This document shows, piece by piece, positions 1-8,303 of a DNA stretch of 39,859 nt. The stretch's first letter is position 1, and each line of letters opens with the position of its first letter. This stretch comes from Streptomyces phaeoluteigriseus (GTDB lineage: Bacteria > Actinomycetota > Actinomycetes > Streptomycetales > Streptomycetaceae), in assembly GCF_001896135.2 (NCBI RefSeq), contig NZ_MPOH02000019.1, forward strand, positions 173,268 to 213,126, read 5' to 3'. The position numbers and the translations under genes were made by a program. Below the pieces are notes generated by a model. The model was not told the DNA's origin. It worked only from the letters and a program-made list of their open reading frames with translations, and did not search any database.

Positions 1-2265
1 AGCTCGACCGGGCTGACGGCCGTCGGCGTGGGGTTCGGCGTGGCGCTGCTCCTGCTGTCGACCGCGCTGCCGAACGTGCTGTCCGCGCGGCACGACCGCG
101 AGCAGGCCCGCATGGACTACACGTACGACCTGACCGAGCCGCCCAAGGCGGACGACACCCTGGTGATCTCCGACGTCGACACGACGTTCCGGGACAAGGA
201 CGTGCGCGGGCGGCTGATGGAGCCGGAGGGGCCGCGGGCGCCGCTGCCGCCCGGCGTGAGCCGGTTCCCGGGCCCGGGCGAGATGGTCGTCTCGCCCGCG
301 CTGAGGAAGCTGCTCGCCGCGGACGGTTCGGCCCTGCTGCGGGAGCGGCTGCCGTACCGGATCATCGGGGACATCGGGGAGAGCGGGCTGGTCGGCTCGC
401 AGGAACTCGCCTACTACGCGGGCGGATCGGGGCTCGCCGCGCGCGTCGACGGCTCGCAGACGGCCCGGCTGACGGAGTTCGGCGACCCGAACCCGACCAC
501 CGAGGAACCCGACCCGGTACTGGTCCTGCTGAACATCGTCGTGATCGTGGCGCTGCTGATGCCGGTCGCGGTGTTCATCGCGGCGGCCGTGCGGTTCGGC
601 GGCGAGCGGCGCGACCGCCGGCTCGCGGCCCTGCGGCTGGTGGGCTCCGACAGCCGGATGACCCGGCGTGTCGCGGCGGGCGAGGCCCTGGCCGGCGCAC
701 TGCTCGGCCTGGCCCTCGGCACCGGGTTCTTCCTGATCGGACGCCAGGTGGCGGGCTCGGTCGAGCTGATGGGCGTGAGCGTGTGGCCCAGCTATCTCGA
801 CCCGTCCCCCGCGCTGGCCGCGCTGGTCGCGGTGGCGGTGCCGAGCGCCGCCGTACTGGTCACGCTGCTCGCGCTGCGCGGTGTCGTGATCGAGCCGCTC
901 GGCGTGGTGCGCGCGGCGAAGCCCGCGCGGCGCCGGCTGTGGTGGCGGCTGCTGCTGCCGGTGGCCGGCCTCGCGATGCTCTACCCGATGGTCGGCCAGG
1001 GCCGCGACAACGGCGACTTCAACCAGTACCTGGTGGTCGGTGGCGTCCTGCTGCTGCTCGTCGGGATCACCGCACTGCTGCCGTGGCTGGTGGAGACGGT
1101 CGTCGGCCGCCTCGGTGCCGGTGGCGTCGCCTGGCAACTGGCCGTCCGGCGACTCCAGCTGAGCAGTGGTACGGCGGCCCGGATGGTCAACGGCATCGCG
1201 GTGGCGGTGGCCGGGGCGATCGCGCTCCAGATGCTGTTCGCCGGCGTCGACGGCCAGTACACGCAGGAGACCGGCCAGGATGTCCGCCGGGCGCAGATGC
1301 AGGTGGGTCTCCCGGACGGCGTCCCGATGGCCGCGACCGTCCAGCAGTTCGCCGACACCAAGGGCGTACGCAAGGTCACGGCCCTGTGGGAGGGCTACCT
1401 CGGTGACACCTCGTGGGACACCGAGACCGGCCCGGGCCTGTCCACCGAGCTGACCGTCGGCGACTGCGCGGCCCTGCGCGAGGTGGCGAAGCTGCCGTCC
1501 TGCGCGAACGGCGACCTGTTCGTCCTGGAGGGCGCCGAGTACTCCGTCGACGGGCCGGCGCTGAACCGGCCGGGCAGGAAGCTGTACCTGGAGTCCTACG
1601 GCCGCGGCGACGTCGCCGAGGTCACCTGGACCGTCCCGGCGGGCGTCGGCACGGCCCGCTCGATCACGGACCCGGCCGGCAGCCGGCGCGGCGGCTTCCT
1701 GATGACTCCGGCCGCGATGCCGGAGGATGTCGCGAGGACCGTCAGAGGAGAGCTGTACCTCTCGGTCGACGAGTCGGTGCCGGACGCCTCCGACCACGTC
1801 CGCAACACCGCCGCCCGCGTGGACCCGCTGGCCGATCCGACCAACTGGACGGCCACCAGGACCTCCGCGAGGTACGACTCGCTGCGCACGGGGCTGCTCG
1901 TCGGCGCCGTCTGTGTGCTGCTGCTGATCGGGGCGAGCCTGCTGGTGTCGCAGCTGGAGCAGTTGCGCGAACGCCGCAAGCTGCTGTCGGCGCTGGTCGC
2001 CTTCGGCACCCGCCGCCGCACGCTGACCATGTCGGTGCTGTGGCAGACGGCGATCCCGATCGCGCTCGGTCTGCTGCTGGCCTCGGTGGTGGGCATCACG
2101 CTGGGCGGGGTGCTGCTGCGGATGTCGGACACACCGGTGGGCGTGGACTGGGCGAGCGTGCTGGCCATGACCGGCACCGGCGCCGGGGTCGTCCTGGCGG
2201 TGACACTGCTGAGCCTGCCACCGCTGCTGCGGCTGATGCGGCCGGAAGGCCTGCGCACCGAGTGA
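1..2265 (+). CDS. FtsX-family ABC transporter permease (5' end outside the window)
   Basis: This is an ABC-type permease of the FtsX/MacB kind, embedded in the cell membrane and normally paired with a separate ATPase. The frame is open to the first base, so the start codon lies upstream. About 755 residues are visible. There is a hydrophobic helix at the very start (GVALLLLSTALPNVL), then a roughly 140-residue extracytoplasmic region, then a helix block near 530-600 followed by RFGGERRDRRLAALRLVGS. That R/E-rich 'RLxGxS' stretch is typical of the FtsX cytoplasmic loop. More helices follow to about base 1110, then a second large outside domain (about 1200-1880), then three C-terminal helices, giving the duplicated FtsX layout. 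The matching ATPase is presumably just upstream. The substrate cannot be read from the sequence. Confidence 0.85.
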   Translation, partial: SSTGLTAVGVGFGVALLLLSTALPNVLSARHDREQARMDYTYDLTEPPKADDTLVISDVDTTFRDKDVRGRLMEPEGPRAPLPPGVSRFPGPGEMVVSPALRKLLAADGSALLRERLPYRIIGDIGESGLVGSQELAYYAGGSGLAARVDGSQTARLTEFGDPNPTTEEPDPVLVLLNIVVIVALLMPVAVFIAAAVRFGGERRDRRLAALRLVGSDSRMTRRVAAGEALAGALLGLALGTGFFLIGRQVAGSVELMGVSVWPSYLDPSPALAALVAVAVPSAAVLVTLLALRGVVIEPLGVVRAAKPARRRLWWRLLLPVAGLAMLYPMVGQGRDNGDFNQYLVVGGVLLLLVGITALLPWLVETVVGRLGAGGVAWQLAVRRLQLSSGTAARMVNGIAVAVAGAIALQMLFAGVDGQYTQETGQDVRRAQMQVGLPDGVPMAATVQQFADTKGVRKVTALWEGYLGDTSWDTETGPGLSTELTVGDCAALREVAKLPSCANGDLFVLEGAEYSVDGPALNRPGRKLYLESYGRGDVAEVTWTVPAGVGTARSITDPAGSRRGGFLMTPAAMPEDVARTVRGELYLSVDESVPDASDHVRNTAARVDPLADPTNWTATRTSARYDSLRTGLLVGAVCVLLLIGASLLVSQLEQLRERRKLLSALVAFGTRRRTLTMSVLWQTAIPIALGLLLASVVGITLGGVLLRMSDTPVGVDWASVLAMTGTGAGVVLAVTLLSLPPLLRLMRPEGLRTE

Positions 2266-2525
2266 GCACGGTGGAGCGGGCGGGCCACCCGCGGACGCCG
2301 TACGCCCCTTCGGGCAGGGCGTGTCCGTCCCGGCGGCCTACGCCGCGTCCGGGAGCCGGCACGAGCTGCTCGGTGGGGAGCGGCGCCCTGCCGGGGCCGG
2401 CGCCCACCGGTCGGCGGGAGCGTCCGCTGACGGCGCTCGTGCCGAGCGGCGCGATGACGGTGCCGGCCGTGCGCACGGCCCGATGACGGTGCGCCGGGCG
2501 GCGGACGGAACGCGCCGCCGTGCCC

Positions 2526-2555
2526 GCCCCGTTCACCCCTCGGGGTGGGCGGGGC
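2526..2555. terminator. GC-rich hairpin between convergent genes
   Basis: An inverted repeat, GCCCC (2526-2530) and CACCCC facing GGGGTG and GGGGC (2551-2555), spans the stop codon of the AI-2E family gene. The FtsX-type permease gene ends convergently at 2265. It probably works as a terminator without a U-tract. The 267 bases between the two genes hold nothing else recognisable. Confidence 0.45.
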
Positions 2556-3957
2556 CCGGTCGTTCCTCGCCCCCGTCGCCCCTCCCCGTCCCGTCCCGGG
2601 GGGTTTCCGTCCCCGGGCCCCCGCTGTCGGCCTCAACGGCCTCGTCCTCGACCGCCGCACGGGCCGGCTGTCGTACCGGAGCCGCGTCGAGCGCCGTCGT
2701 GCCCCTCGGCTTCGATGCCGTCAGCAGGGCCGGTTCCCTCGAGTACGCGTACAGGTAGCCCACCACCGTGTTCGTCACCGCCACCAGCGGTACGGCGACC
2801 ACCGCGCCACCGATGCCGGCCACCATGCCGCCGGAGGCCACCGCGAGGACCACGGCGAGCGGGTGGACGCGCACGGCGCGGCCGAGGATGAACGGCTGGA
2901 GGATGTGCCCCTCGATCTGCTGCACGGCCAGCACGACCGCCAGGGTCATCACCGCGGTGAAGACGCCCTGGGTGACCAGGGCGACGACCACGGCCAGCGC
3001 CCCGGAGGCGACCGCGCCGACCAGCGGGATGAAGGAGAACAGGAAGATGAACACGGCCAGCGGTACGGCCATGGGCACGTCGAGGAAGTAGATGCCGAGG
3101 CCGATGAAGATGGCGTCGATCAACGCCACCAGCACCGTGCCGCGCACGTACGCCGTGAGCGTCGCCCAGGCCCGCGGACCGGCGCCCGCGACGCCCGGCC
3201 GGGCGGCGGCGGGGACCAGCTTGAGGGTCCACTGCCAGATGCGCTTGCCGTCGTAGAGCAGGAACAGCGTCGAGAAGAACGCCAGCAGGATGCCGGCGAG
3301 GGCCTCCACGACGACGGTGACGCCCTCCAGGCCCGCGGAGGTGATCTCGTCGGTGTTGGCGCCGACCGCCTCGCGCAGGTTCTTGGCGATGCCGTTGATC
3401 TGCTTGTCGGTGACGTGGAAGGGGCTGTTGAGCAGCCAGCGACGCAGGTCGTCGATGCCGTCCTGGACCTGGTCGGAGAGGTTGTCGATGTTCTCCATGA
3501 CCTGCCAGGTCACGAACCAGCCCATCAGGCCGATGACCACGAACCCGAGGATCCCCGTCAGCGCGGTCGCGGGCCCGCGGGGCACGCCCAGCCGCTTGAG
3601 CCGGGCCACGGTGGGTTCGAGGAGCGCGGTGAGCAGCAGGGACACCACGAAGGCCAGCACGACGAGTTGGACGGCGCTGATGATCTTCATCAGGACCCAG
3701 ACGGTCCCGGCCAGCACCAGCAGGCGCCAGCCCGCCTCGGCGGCGACCCGGACACCCCAGGGCACGACCTGCGCGGGGTCCGGGCGCGGCGAGGGAGGCG
3801 GGAGTTCCCCGGCGGGCGCCGCCGGCATCTCGGGCACCGCCGGCTCCGGCCCGGCGCCGCTCTCCCGGTCGGTCTCGGCCCGACGCTCGTCGAGCCGCTG
3901 TCCCATCTTGGTCAGACCGGCACCCACCCGGCCGAGCCACCTTGGCACTCGCGACAT
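2533..3957 (-). CDS. AI-2E family transporter (YdiK/TqsA-like membrane protein)
   Basis: A polytopic membrane protein of the AI-2E/UPF0118 exporter family, about 474 residues. A roughly 75-residue hydrophilic N-terminus comes first, with ERRAETDRESG and a proline-rich stretch. The hydrophobic core begins with WRLLVLAGTVWVLMKIISA, VVLAFVVSLLLTALLEPTV and LTGILGFVVIGLMGWFVTW. After a soluble segment come further helices with the family-like FSFIPLVGAVASG and AVQQIEGHILQPFILGRAVR. The last of these is a hallmark: the PxxxG-type C-terminal motif before a final helix pair. The C-terminal tail is acidic and proline-rich. I chose ATG at 3957 because GAAGAGGG lies six bases before it; an in-frame start 33 bases further up has no such site. 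Substrate unknown; the family name does not prove autoinducer transport. Confidence 0.88.
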   Translation of the reverse strand: MSRVPRWLGRVGAGLTKMGQRLDERRAETDRESGAGPEPAVPEMPAAPAGELPPPSPRPDPAQVVPWGVRVAAEAGWRLLVLAGTVWVLMKIISAVQLVVLAFVVSLLLTALLEPTVARLKRLGVPRGPATALTGILGFVVIGLMGWFVTWQVMENIDNLSDQVQDGIDDLRRWLLNSPFHVTDKQINGIAKNLREAVGANTDEITSAGLEGVTVVVEALAGILLAFFSTLFLLYDGKRIWQWTLKLVPAAARPGVAGAGPRAWATLTAYVRGTVLVALIDAIFIGLGIYFLDVPMAVPLAVFIFLFSFIPLVGAVASGALAVVVALVTQGVFTAVMTLAVVLAVQQIEGHILQPFILGRAVRVHPLAVVLAVASGGMVAGIGGAVVAVPLVAVTNTVVGYLYAYSREPALLTASKPRGTTALDAAPVRQPARAAVEDEAVEADSGGPGTETPRDGTGRGDGGEERPGPAHPEG

Positions 3958-4029
3958 GATCCGCCCTCTTCCCCCGTCTCTCCCCACCACTCACCCCTGG
4001 AGCCGTCGGCATAGACCGTACAGGGCGAA

Positions 4030-4058
4030 AGCCCCTCCCCCTAGGACGGGGAGGGGCT
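4030..4058 (-). terminator. Intrinsic terminator of the SLT-domain gene
   Basis: A perfect 11-base stem, AGCCCCTCCCC (4030-4040) with GGGGAGGGGCT (4048-4058) and a 7-base loop, is followed on the minus strand by TTTCGCCC. It lies 35 bases past the SLT gene's stop and before the start of the AI-2E gene, so it should separate the two transcripts. Confidence 0.75.
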
Positions 4059-4093
4059 GCGCGGGGTTGAGCTGTCGGTGCTGGGCGGCGGGC

Positions 4094-4780
4094 CTAGTAC
4101 CAGTGGTTGGACTGCCAGAACGACCAGGCGTCACACGGGCTGCCGTAGCGGTCGTTCATGTAGTTCAGGCCCCACTTGATCTGGGTGGCCGGGTTGGTCT
4201 GCCAGTCGGCGCCCGCGGACACGTACTTGCCGGCGGGCAGCGCCTGGAAGAGACCGTAGGCGCCCGAGGAGGGGTTGACGGCCCGGTAGTTCCAGCTGGA
4301 CTCGTGGTCCACGATGTTGCTGAAGCACTGCCACTGGCCGCTCGGCACCATCTGCTTCGCCATGGCCTGGATCTGGGCGATGGTGTAGGAGTTCTGGACC
4401 GGGAAGTCGGCGGAGCTGCGGCTCGCGGCGGCCTTGACCTCGGCGCGTTCCTTGGCGTCGGCGGCCGCCTTCTCCGCGGCCTCCTTCTTCGCGATCGCGG
4501 TCTTGGCCGCGGCCTTGCGGGCCGACTCCTCGGCGTCCTTCTTGGCGCCCTCGTCAGCGGCGATGGCCTGGACACTGGCCTGCTGCGTCAGGGAAGCGGT
4601 CTGCACCTGGGCCTGCTGACCCACGGGGATGTCTGCGAGGAGCGTCGTCGAGTCGCTTACCGTCGCTTCCGCGTCGTTCGGCTGCGCGGTGCTGCCCGAG
4701 GCAACACCGACGACGCTTCCGACGGCGGTGACCGCGGTGGCCGAAGCCACTGCGAATCCCCGGACCGAGATCCGGCTCAC
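4094..4780 (-). CDS. Secreted transglycosylase SLT-domain protein
   Basis: A secreted cell-wall lytic enzyme (lytic transglycosylase-like fold), about 228 residues. Start: GTG at 4780, with GGAAGG seven bases upstream; an in-frame ATG 18 bases earlier lacks a ribosome site. The N-terminus has a signal peptide (VSRISVRGFAVASATAVTAV then GSVVGVASGSTAQ). The middle is an Ala/Lys/Glu-rich helix (AKKDAEESARKAAAKTA and on), probably a coiled coil. The C-terminal 95 residues form the catalytic domain, with FSNIVDHESSWNYRAVNPSS (the E in HESSW is the expected acid), GAYGLFQALP and DAWSFWQSNHWY at the end. Such proteins remodel peptidoglycan during growth or spore germination. The long upstream leader and Crp-like site suggest tight regulation, as known for other Streptomyces wall hydrolases. 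Confidence 0.88.
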   Translation of the reverse strand: MSRISVRGFAVASATAVTAVGSVVGVASGSTAQPNDAEATVSDSTTLLADIPVGQQAQVQTASLTQQASVQAIAADEGAKKDAEESARKAAAKTAIAKKEAAEKAAADAKERAEVKAAASRSSADFPVQNSYTIAQIQAMAKQMVPSGQWQCFSNIVDHESSWNYRAVNPSSGAYGLFQALPAGKYVSAGADWQTNPATQIKWGLNYMNDRYGSPCDAWSFWQSNHWY

Positions 4781-5003
4781 ACGGTTTCCTTCCAGCATCG
4801 CCCGCTTCGGTGACCCTGGCGGACGCAATCGTGCCCCTGAACACTGGCCTCCCAACTGCGGGGTCACGGGAGGCGCGGGCCCGGTGGGCAACTCCCTGCT
4901 CGGGAGCGCCGCGTGGTGCGCGGGCGGCATACGACGAAGCTATGGAGTTGATGTGGTGTCGTATCGCTGGGGATACACGTGTGTCGTATGCGGGGCCTGA
5001 CAG
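4781..5003 (-). promoter_or_regulatory. Long structured 5' leader of the SLT-domain gene
   Basis: If transcription starts near 5004 this is a leader of about 220 bases with no convincing gene. It holds a 9-base inverted repeat, GCATACGAC (4927-4935) and GTCGTATGC (4983-4991), plus an extra GTCGTATCG copy at 4958-4966. A hairpin GTATC-GCTGGG-GATAC sits at 4961-4976. A long-range pairing joins GGTGACCC (4809-4816) with GGGTCAC (4861-4867). Streptomyces wall-hydrolase genes often carry c-di-AMP (ydaO/yuaA class) riboswitch leaders. I cannot match the class consensus by eye, so the riboswitch identity is only a guess. Confidence 0.35.
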
Positions 5004-5010
5004 GAAGGAG

Positions 5011-5039
5011 ACTCTGCCGTAACCGACGCCCACTGGCAA
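5011..5039 (-). promoter_or_regulatory. Candidate promoter of the SLT-domain gene
   Basis: Read on the minus strand, TTGCCA (5039-5034), a 17-base spacer and CAGAGT (5016-5011) make a close fit to the vegetative -35/-10 pattern of Streptomyces (TTGACN, TAGNNT). A start of transcription near 5004 follows. Inferred from pattern only. Confidence 0.4.
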
Positions 5040-5051
5040 TTCCGAGTTGCG

Positions 5052-5065
5052 TGTGAAAGCTCACA
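5052..5065. promoter_or_regulatory. Crp-like palindrome upstream of the SLT-domain gene
   Basis: TGTGA-AAGC-TCACA is a perfect 5-base inverted repeat. It matches the GTG-N6-GNCAC style of Streptomyces Crp sites except for one base. It is centred about 55 bases before the proposed start of transcription. Crp control of wall-hydrolase genes is known in Streptomyces; that this site binds Crp is inference. Confidence 0.4.
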
Positions 5066-5108
5066 TCCCGTTTCGCCCCGGGTATTTCATCGTTCGCCCA
5101 CACACGAA

Positions 5109-5150
5109 GGCGCCGCCCGACTAGGCTCACAGCCTTTGCCGAGCGGCGCC
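5109..5150 (-). terminator. Nested hairpin terminator after the PhoH gene
   Basis: Outer stem GGCGCCGC (5109-5116) with GCGGCGCC (5143-5150), and inner stem AGGCT-CAC-AGCCT (5123-5135). It lies 38 bases past the phoH-type stop codon. There is no U-tract, but the stem is very stable. Confidence 0.6.
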
Positions 5151-5187
5151 AACTACCTGATACGGCCCGCGAAACGGGGCGGTCCGG

Positions 5188-6513
5188 TCAGTTGTGTCCT
5201 TCCTCCAGCATTTCGGTCACCAGGGCCGCGATCTGGGACCTTTCGGACCGGTTGAGGGTGACGTGCGCGAAAAGCGGATGCCCCTTCAGTTTCTCCACGA
5301 CGGCGACGACACCGTCGTAGCGGCCGACCCGCAGATTGTCCCTCTGCGCGACATCGTGGGTCAGAACGACCCGCGAATTGGCGCCGATCCGGGACAGAAC
5401 GGTCAGCAGGACATTCCGCTCCAGCGACTGCGCCTCGTCCACGATCACGAACGCGTCGTGCAGCGAGCGGCCGCGGATGTGGGTGAGCGGCAGGACCTCC
5501 AGCATGCCGCGGGCGGTGACCTCCTCGATGACCTCGCGGCTGGTGACCGCGGACAGCGTGTCGAAGACCGCCTGTGCCCAGGGGCTCATCTTCTCGGCCT
5601 CGGAGCCGGGCAGATAGCCCAGCTCCTGCCCGCCCACCGCGTACAACGGGCGGAAGACCATCACCTTCTGGTGCTGACGGCGCTCCAGGACCGCCTCCAG
5701 GCCCGCGCACAGCGCGAGCGCCGACTTGCCGGTGCCGGCCCGGCCGCCCATCGACACGATCCCGATGTCCGGGTCGAGCAGCAGGTCGAGCGCGATGCGC
5801 TGCTCGGCGCTGCGGCCCTTGATGCCGAACACCTCCCGGTCGCCGCGCACCACCCGCACACCGCCGTCGGCCGTGACCCGGCCGAGCGCCCTGCCGCGCT
5901 CGGACTGGATGGTCAGGCCCGTGTGCACGGGGAGTTCGGCGGCTTCCGGGACGTACACATGTCCTTCCTCGAAGAGGATGTCCACCTGTTCGCCGGGGAG
6001 TGTCAGCTCGGACATTCCGGTCCAGCCGGAGGAGTCCGTGATGGCCAGTTCGGCCCGGTACTCCTCGGCGAGCAGACCCACGGAGGACGCCTTGATCCTC
6101 AGCGGGAGGTCCTTCGACACGACGGTGACGTCGAACCCCTCGGCCTGCAGGTTGCGGGCGACCGCGAGGATGCGTGAGTCGTTGTCCCCCAGGCGGTAGC
6201 CGGTGGGCAGCACGCTGGGGTCCGAGTGGTTGAGCTCGACACGGATGGTCCCGCCCAGCTCCCCGATCGGGATGGGGGCGTCGAGGCGGCCGAACTTCAC
6301 CCGGTAGTCGTCGAGCAGGCGCAGGGCCTGCCGGGCGAAGTAGCCGAGTTCGGGATGGTGCCGCTTGGCCTCCAGCTCGGTGACCACGACGATGGGGAGC
6401 ACGACCTCGTGCTCGTCGAAGCGGTTCATGGCGTGCGGGTCGGCCAGCAGGACGCTGGTGTCGAGAACGTAAGTGCGCCGGTCGGGCTTATGGCGCTTTG
6501 TGCTGGTCACCAC
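5188..6513 (-). CDS. PIN-PhoH family ATPase (PhoH2 type)
   Basis: A 441-residue cytoplasmic protein that joins a PIN ribonuclease-type domain to a PhoH ATPase, the layout called PhoH2, known in actinobacteria as an RNA helicase/RNase. PIN domain, residues about 13-145: acidic residues at D18 (LDTSVLLAD), E46 (VVTELEAK), D110 and D112 (GDNDSRILAVA) and D135 fit the metal site. The PhoH domain follows from about 230: Walker A GGRAGTGKSALAL (about 256-268), FRPLYAVGGQELGYLPG, Walker B AFVIVDEAQSLE (about 354-365) and a terminal ALVTEMLEEG. The start is GTG at 6513; a second GTG follows at once (6510), and AGGGGG lies about 13 bases upstream. No small antitoxin gene, as found before mycobacterial phoH2, is visible upstream. 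It stands alone between terminators. Confidence 0.92.
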   Translation of the reverse strand: MVTSTKRHKPDRRTYVLDTSVLLADPHAMNRFDEHEVVLPIVVVTELEAKRHHPELGYFARQALRLLDDYRVKFGRLDAPIPIGELGGTIRVELNHSDPSVLPTGYRLGDNDSRILAVARNLQAEGFDVTVVSKDLPLRIKASSVGLLAEEYRAELAITDSSGWTGMSELTLPGEQVDILFEEGHVYVPEAAELPVHTGLTIQSERGRALGRVTADGGVRVVRGDREVFGIKGRSAEQRIALDLLLDPDIGIVSMGGRAGTGKSALALCAGLEAVLERRQHQKVMVFRPLYAVGGQELGYLPGSEAEKMSPWAQAVFDTLSAVTSREVIEEVTARGMLEVLPLTHIRGRSLHDAFVIVDEAQSLERNVLLTVLSRIGANSRVVLTHDVAQRDNLRVGRYDGVVAVVEKLKGHPLFAHVTLNRSERSQIAALVTEMLEEGHN

Positions 6514-6892
6514 GGAAGGACGTACCCCCTCGGATGAGGTCGGGGAGCGACGGAGTGGAGCTGGACCGGAAGTCGACCGCCTGCACGGGCCGAAAACCGG
6601 CCCTCCGCCGCCTCCGTGCGGACCGCACGATCGGGCTGGTGCAAAGGGCCTCCCGGGCGGACGGCCCCGTGCCGTCCGCTGAGATCCGACACCCGTGGTT
6701 CGGGCGTCGACCTGCTTGGGTTATGCCCTCGAAGACGCGCCGCCATGCCACGGCATATGACGGCGTGCCGATGAACTCCTCGTTACGTGCCCCCCAGCGG
6801 GGTACTCCGGGAAGTTCGACGGTGGCGCGGAGGCGTGGGGCCCGGGGTGACCGGAACGGGCCGGAGACGGCTGCGTCGTGGGGGAGACGGTG
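6514..6892. other. Gene-free region between phoH and uppS
   Basis: About 380 bases with no supported gene. It should hold the phoH promoter. I found no clear -35/-10 pair. Around 6743-6765 there are short inverted words (TGCCACGGCA). Reading frames here are short and lack codon bias. Confidence 0.4.
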
Positions 6893-6923
6893 CGGCCGGC
6901 CGTCAGGTGCGTACGGCCGGCCG
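6893..6923 (-). terminator. Hairpin terminator of the cis-prenyltransferase gene
   Basis: CGGCCGGCCGT (6893-6903) pairs perfectly with ACGGCCGGCCG (6913-6923) across a 9-base loop, 17 bases past the stop codon of uppS on the minus strand. Confidence 0.6.
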
Positions 6924-6940
6924 TCGTGTCCTTGGTGTGG

Positions 6941-7714
6941 TCAGCCGCCGAAACGCCGGTGCCGGGCCTCGTAGTCGCGCAGGGCTCGCAGGAAGTCGAC
7001 CTTGCGGAAGGCGGGCCAGAACACGTCGCAGAAGTGGTACTCGGAGTGAGCGGTCTGCCACAGCATGAATCCGGACAGCCGCTGTTCGCCACTCGTGCGG
7101 ATCACGAGGTCGGGGTCGGGCTGGGCGCCTGTGTAGAGGTGACGGCCGATCATGTCGATGTCGACGGACTCCGCGAGGTCCTCCATCGACACGCCCTTGT
7201 CCTGGGCGTCGAGGATCATCGAGCGGACCGCGTCGGCGATCTCCTGGCGGCCGCCGTAGCCGATGGCGACGTTGACGAGTATCCCGTCGATGTCGGCGGT
7301 GGTCTCCTCGGCCTCCTTCAGCGTGCGCTGCATGCCGGCCGGGAGGAGGTCGGGCGTGCCGACGTGGTGCACACGCCAGCGGCCGTCGGCGGCGAGGGTG
7401 CGGACGACGTCCTCGATGATGCCGAGAAGGGGGACCAGCTCTTCCTCGGCGCGGTCGAAGTTGTCCGTGGAGAGCAGCCAGAGCGTGACGACGCCGACGT
7501 CCGTCTCGGAGCACCAGCCGAGGAACTCCTCGATCTTCTCGGCGCCCGCCCGGTGGCCGTGCACGGTGGTGGAACCCGCGGCCTTCGCCCAGCGTCGGTT
7601 GCCGTCCATGATCACGCCGATGTGCTTGGGCACCTGAGCGTGGTCCAGGTGGCCTTCCACCCGGCGCGCGTACAGCCTCACCAGCAGGCCGCGCAGCTTG
7701 TCGCGCAGGTTCAC
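6941..7714 (-). CDS. uppS: Isoprenyl transferase (cis-prenyltransferase, UppS type)
   Basis: Makes long-chain polyprenyl diphosphate (undecaprenyl/decaprenyl type), the lipid carrier for peptidoglycan and other wall polymers, by adding isopentenyl diphosphate units. The 257-residue length is normal for the family. Conserved blocks: HIGVIMDGNRRWAKAAG, with the catalytic Asp at about 37; LWLLSTDNFDRAEEEL; VAIGYGGRQEIADAVR; and DPDLVIRTSGEQRLSGFM followed by LWQTAHSEYHF. The Arg and Glu of these last blocks bind the incoming substrate. Start: GTG at 7714 with GAGGGG upstream. The frame stays open for another 126 codons, but that stretch is Pro/Gln/Gly repeat and crosses the 6C RNA terminator, so I exclude it. 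Actinomycetes often have more than one such enzyme; this sequence does not tell chain length. Confidence 0.93.
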   Translation of the reverse strand: MNLRDKLRGLLVRLYARRVEGHLDHAQVPKHIGVIMDGNRRWAKAAGSTTVHGHRAGAEKIEEFLGWCSETDVGVVTLWLLSTDNFDRAEEELVPLLGIIEDVVRTLAADGRWRVHHVGTPDLLPAGMQRTLKEAEETTADIDGILVNVAIGYGGRQEIADAVRSMILDAQDKGVSMEDLAESVDIDMIGRHLYTGAQPDPDLVIRTSGEQRLSGFMLWQTAHSEYHFCDVFWPAFRKVDFLRALRDYEARHRRFGG

Positions 7715-7932
7715 GTGAATGTCAGCCCCTCCATGCGGTGGCGGTCCCCGCGGGCGGCAGCCTACCCCCACGAGAGCCGTGGGCGGCGGGTGGGGTGGGG
7801 GCGCGTCCGCAGCGGAGTGGGGTACGCCCGGTGCTTTCGGGTGCTTCCGCCGCACGGTGGGGGTGCGGGGCTTTTCCGGCGTCGTCGGGGGGGGCGGGAG
7901 CGCCTGCCGGGGGGCGGCGCCTCGGGCTGGAC

Positions 7933-7989
7933 CCTGGGCGGGGCCCTGCGCGGGGCCCTGGGCGGGGTCCTTTACGGGGCCCTGTGCGG
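7933..7989. repeat. 12-base tandem repeat, about 4.75 copies
   Basis: Units CCTGGGCGGGGC, CCTGCGCGGGGC, CCTGGGCGGGGT, CCTTTACGGGGC and a partial fifth. It lies between the uppS start and the 6C RNA 3' end, in gene-free DNA. Confidence 0.8.
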
Positions 7990-7993
7990 CAAC

Positions 7994-8075
7994 AAAAAAA
8001 CGGCCGTCCGTGGGGGGGATACGGACCGGCCCGAGGGGGGGTTTCCACCATAACCCTTCGTGAGGGATGCTGCGT
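7994..8075 (-). ncRNA. 6C small RNA
   Basis: On the minus strand two C-runs of seven (complements of 8041-8035 and 8018-8012) sit in consecutive stem-loops. The second stem is GTCCGT-ATCCCCCCC-ACGGAC (8026-8006), strengthened by GGCC pairs, and runs straight into T7 (8000-7994), a textbook intrinsic terminator. Before the first C-run is CATCCCTCACGAAGGGTTAT. Two hairpins with at least six loop cytosines define the 6C RNA family, which is widespread in actinobacteria; in Streptomyces and mycobacteria it is an abundant stable RNA. The 5' end is approximate. It ends about 280 bases before the uppS start, so it could also act as that gene's leader if readthrough occurs. Confidence 0.8.
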
Positions 8076-8303
8076 GCATTGGCGCACCACAATTACTCTC
8101 CGCAGCCGTCCGGCGACGGGGCGGTGGTGGTTCCGGGTGGGATTCACAGGTGGTTCATGGCCGAAAGGCGGCGGAATCCCAGGCGGACGGGGCCGGACAC
8201 CGGTGGAAGCGGAGGTTTTCGCGCCGGTTGAGCCCCTGTCGGGCAACTGCCCGCCCATCCCCCCGATGGACTACCCCACCCGTGCGTCCACTTGACGCGG
8301 CAC

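Noticed and set aside
2545..4014. Long plus-strand frame opposite the AI-2E gene
   Set aside because: Its product is rich in His, Asp, Gly and Gln, as expected for the antisense of a hydrophobic gene; the minus-strand gene has full family motifs.
7715..8092. A 126-codon in-frame extension of uppS
   Set aside because: It is a Pro/Gln/Gly repeat, crosses the T7 terminator of the 6C RNA, and the GTG at 7714 with GAGGGG gives the normal family length.
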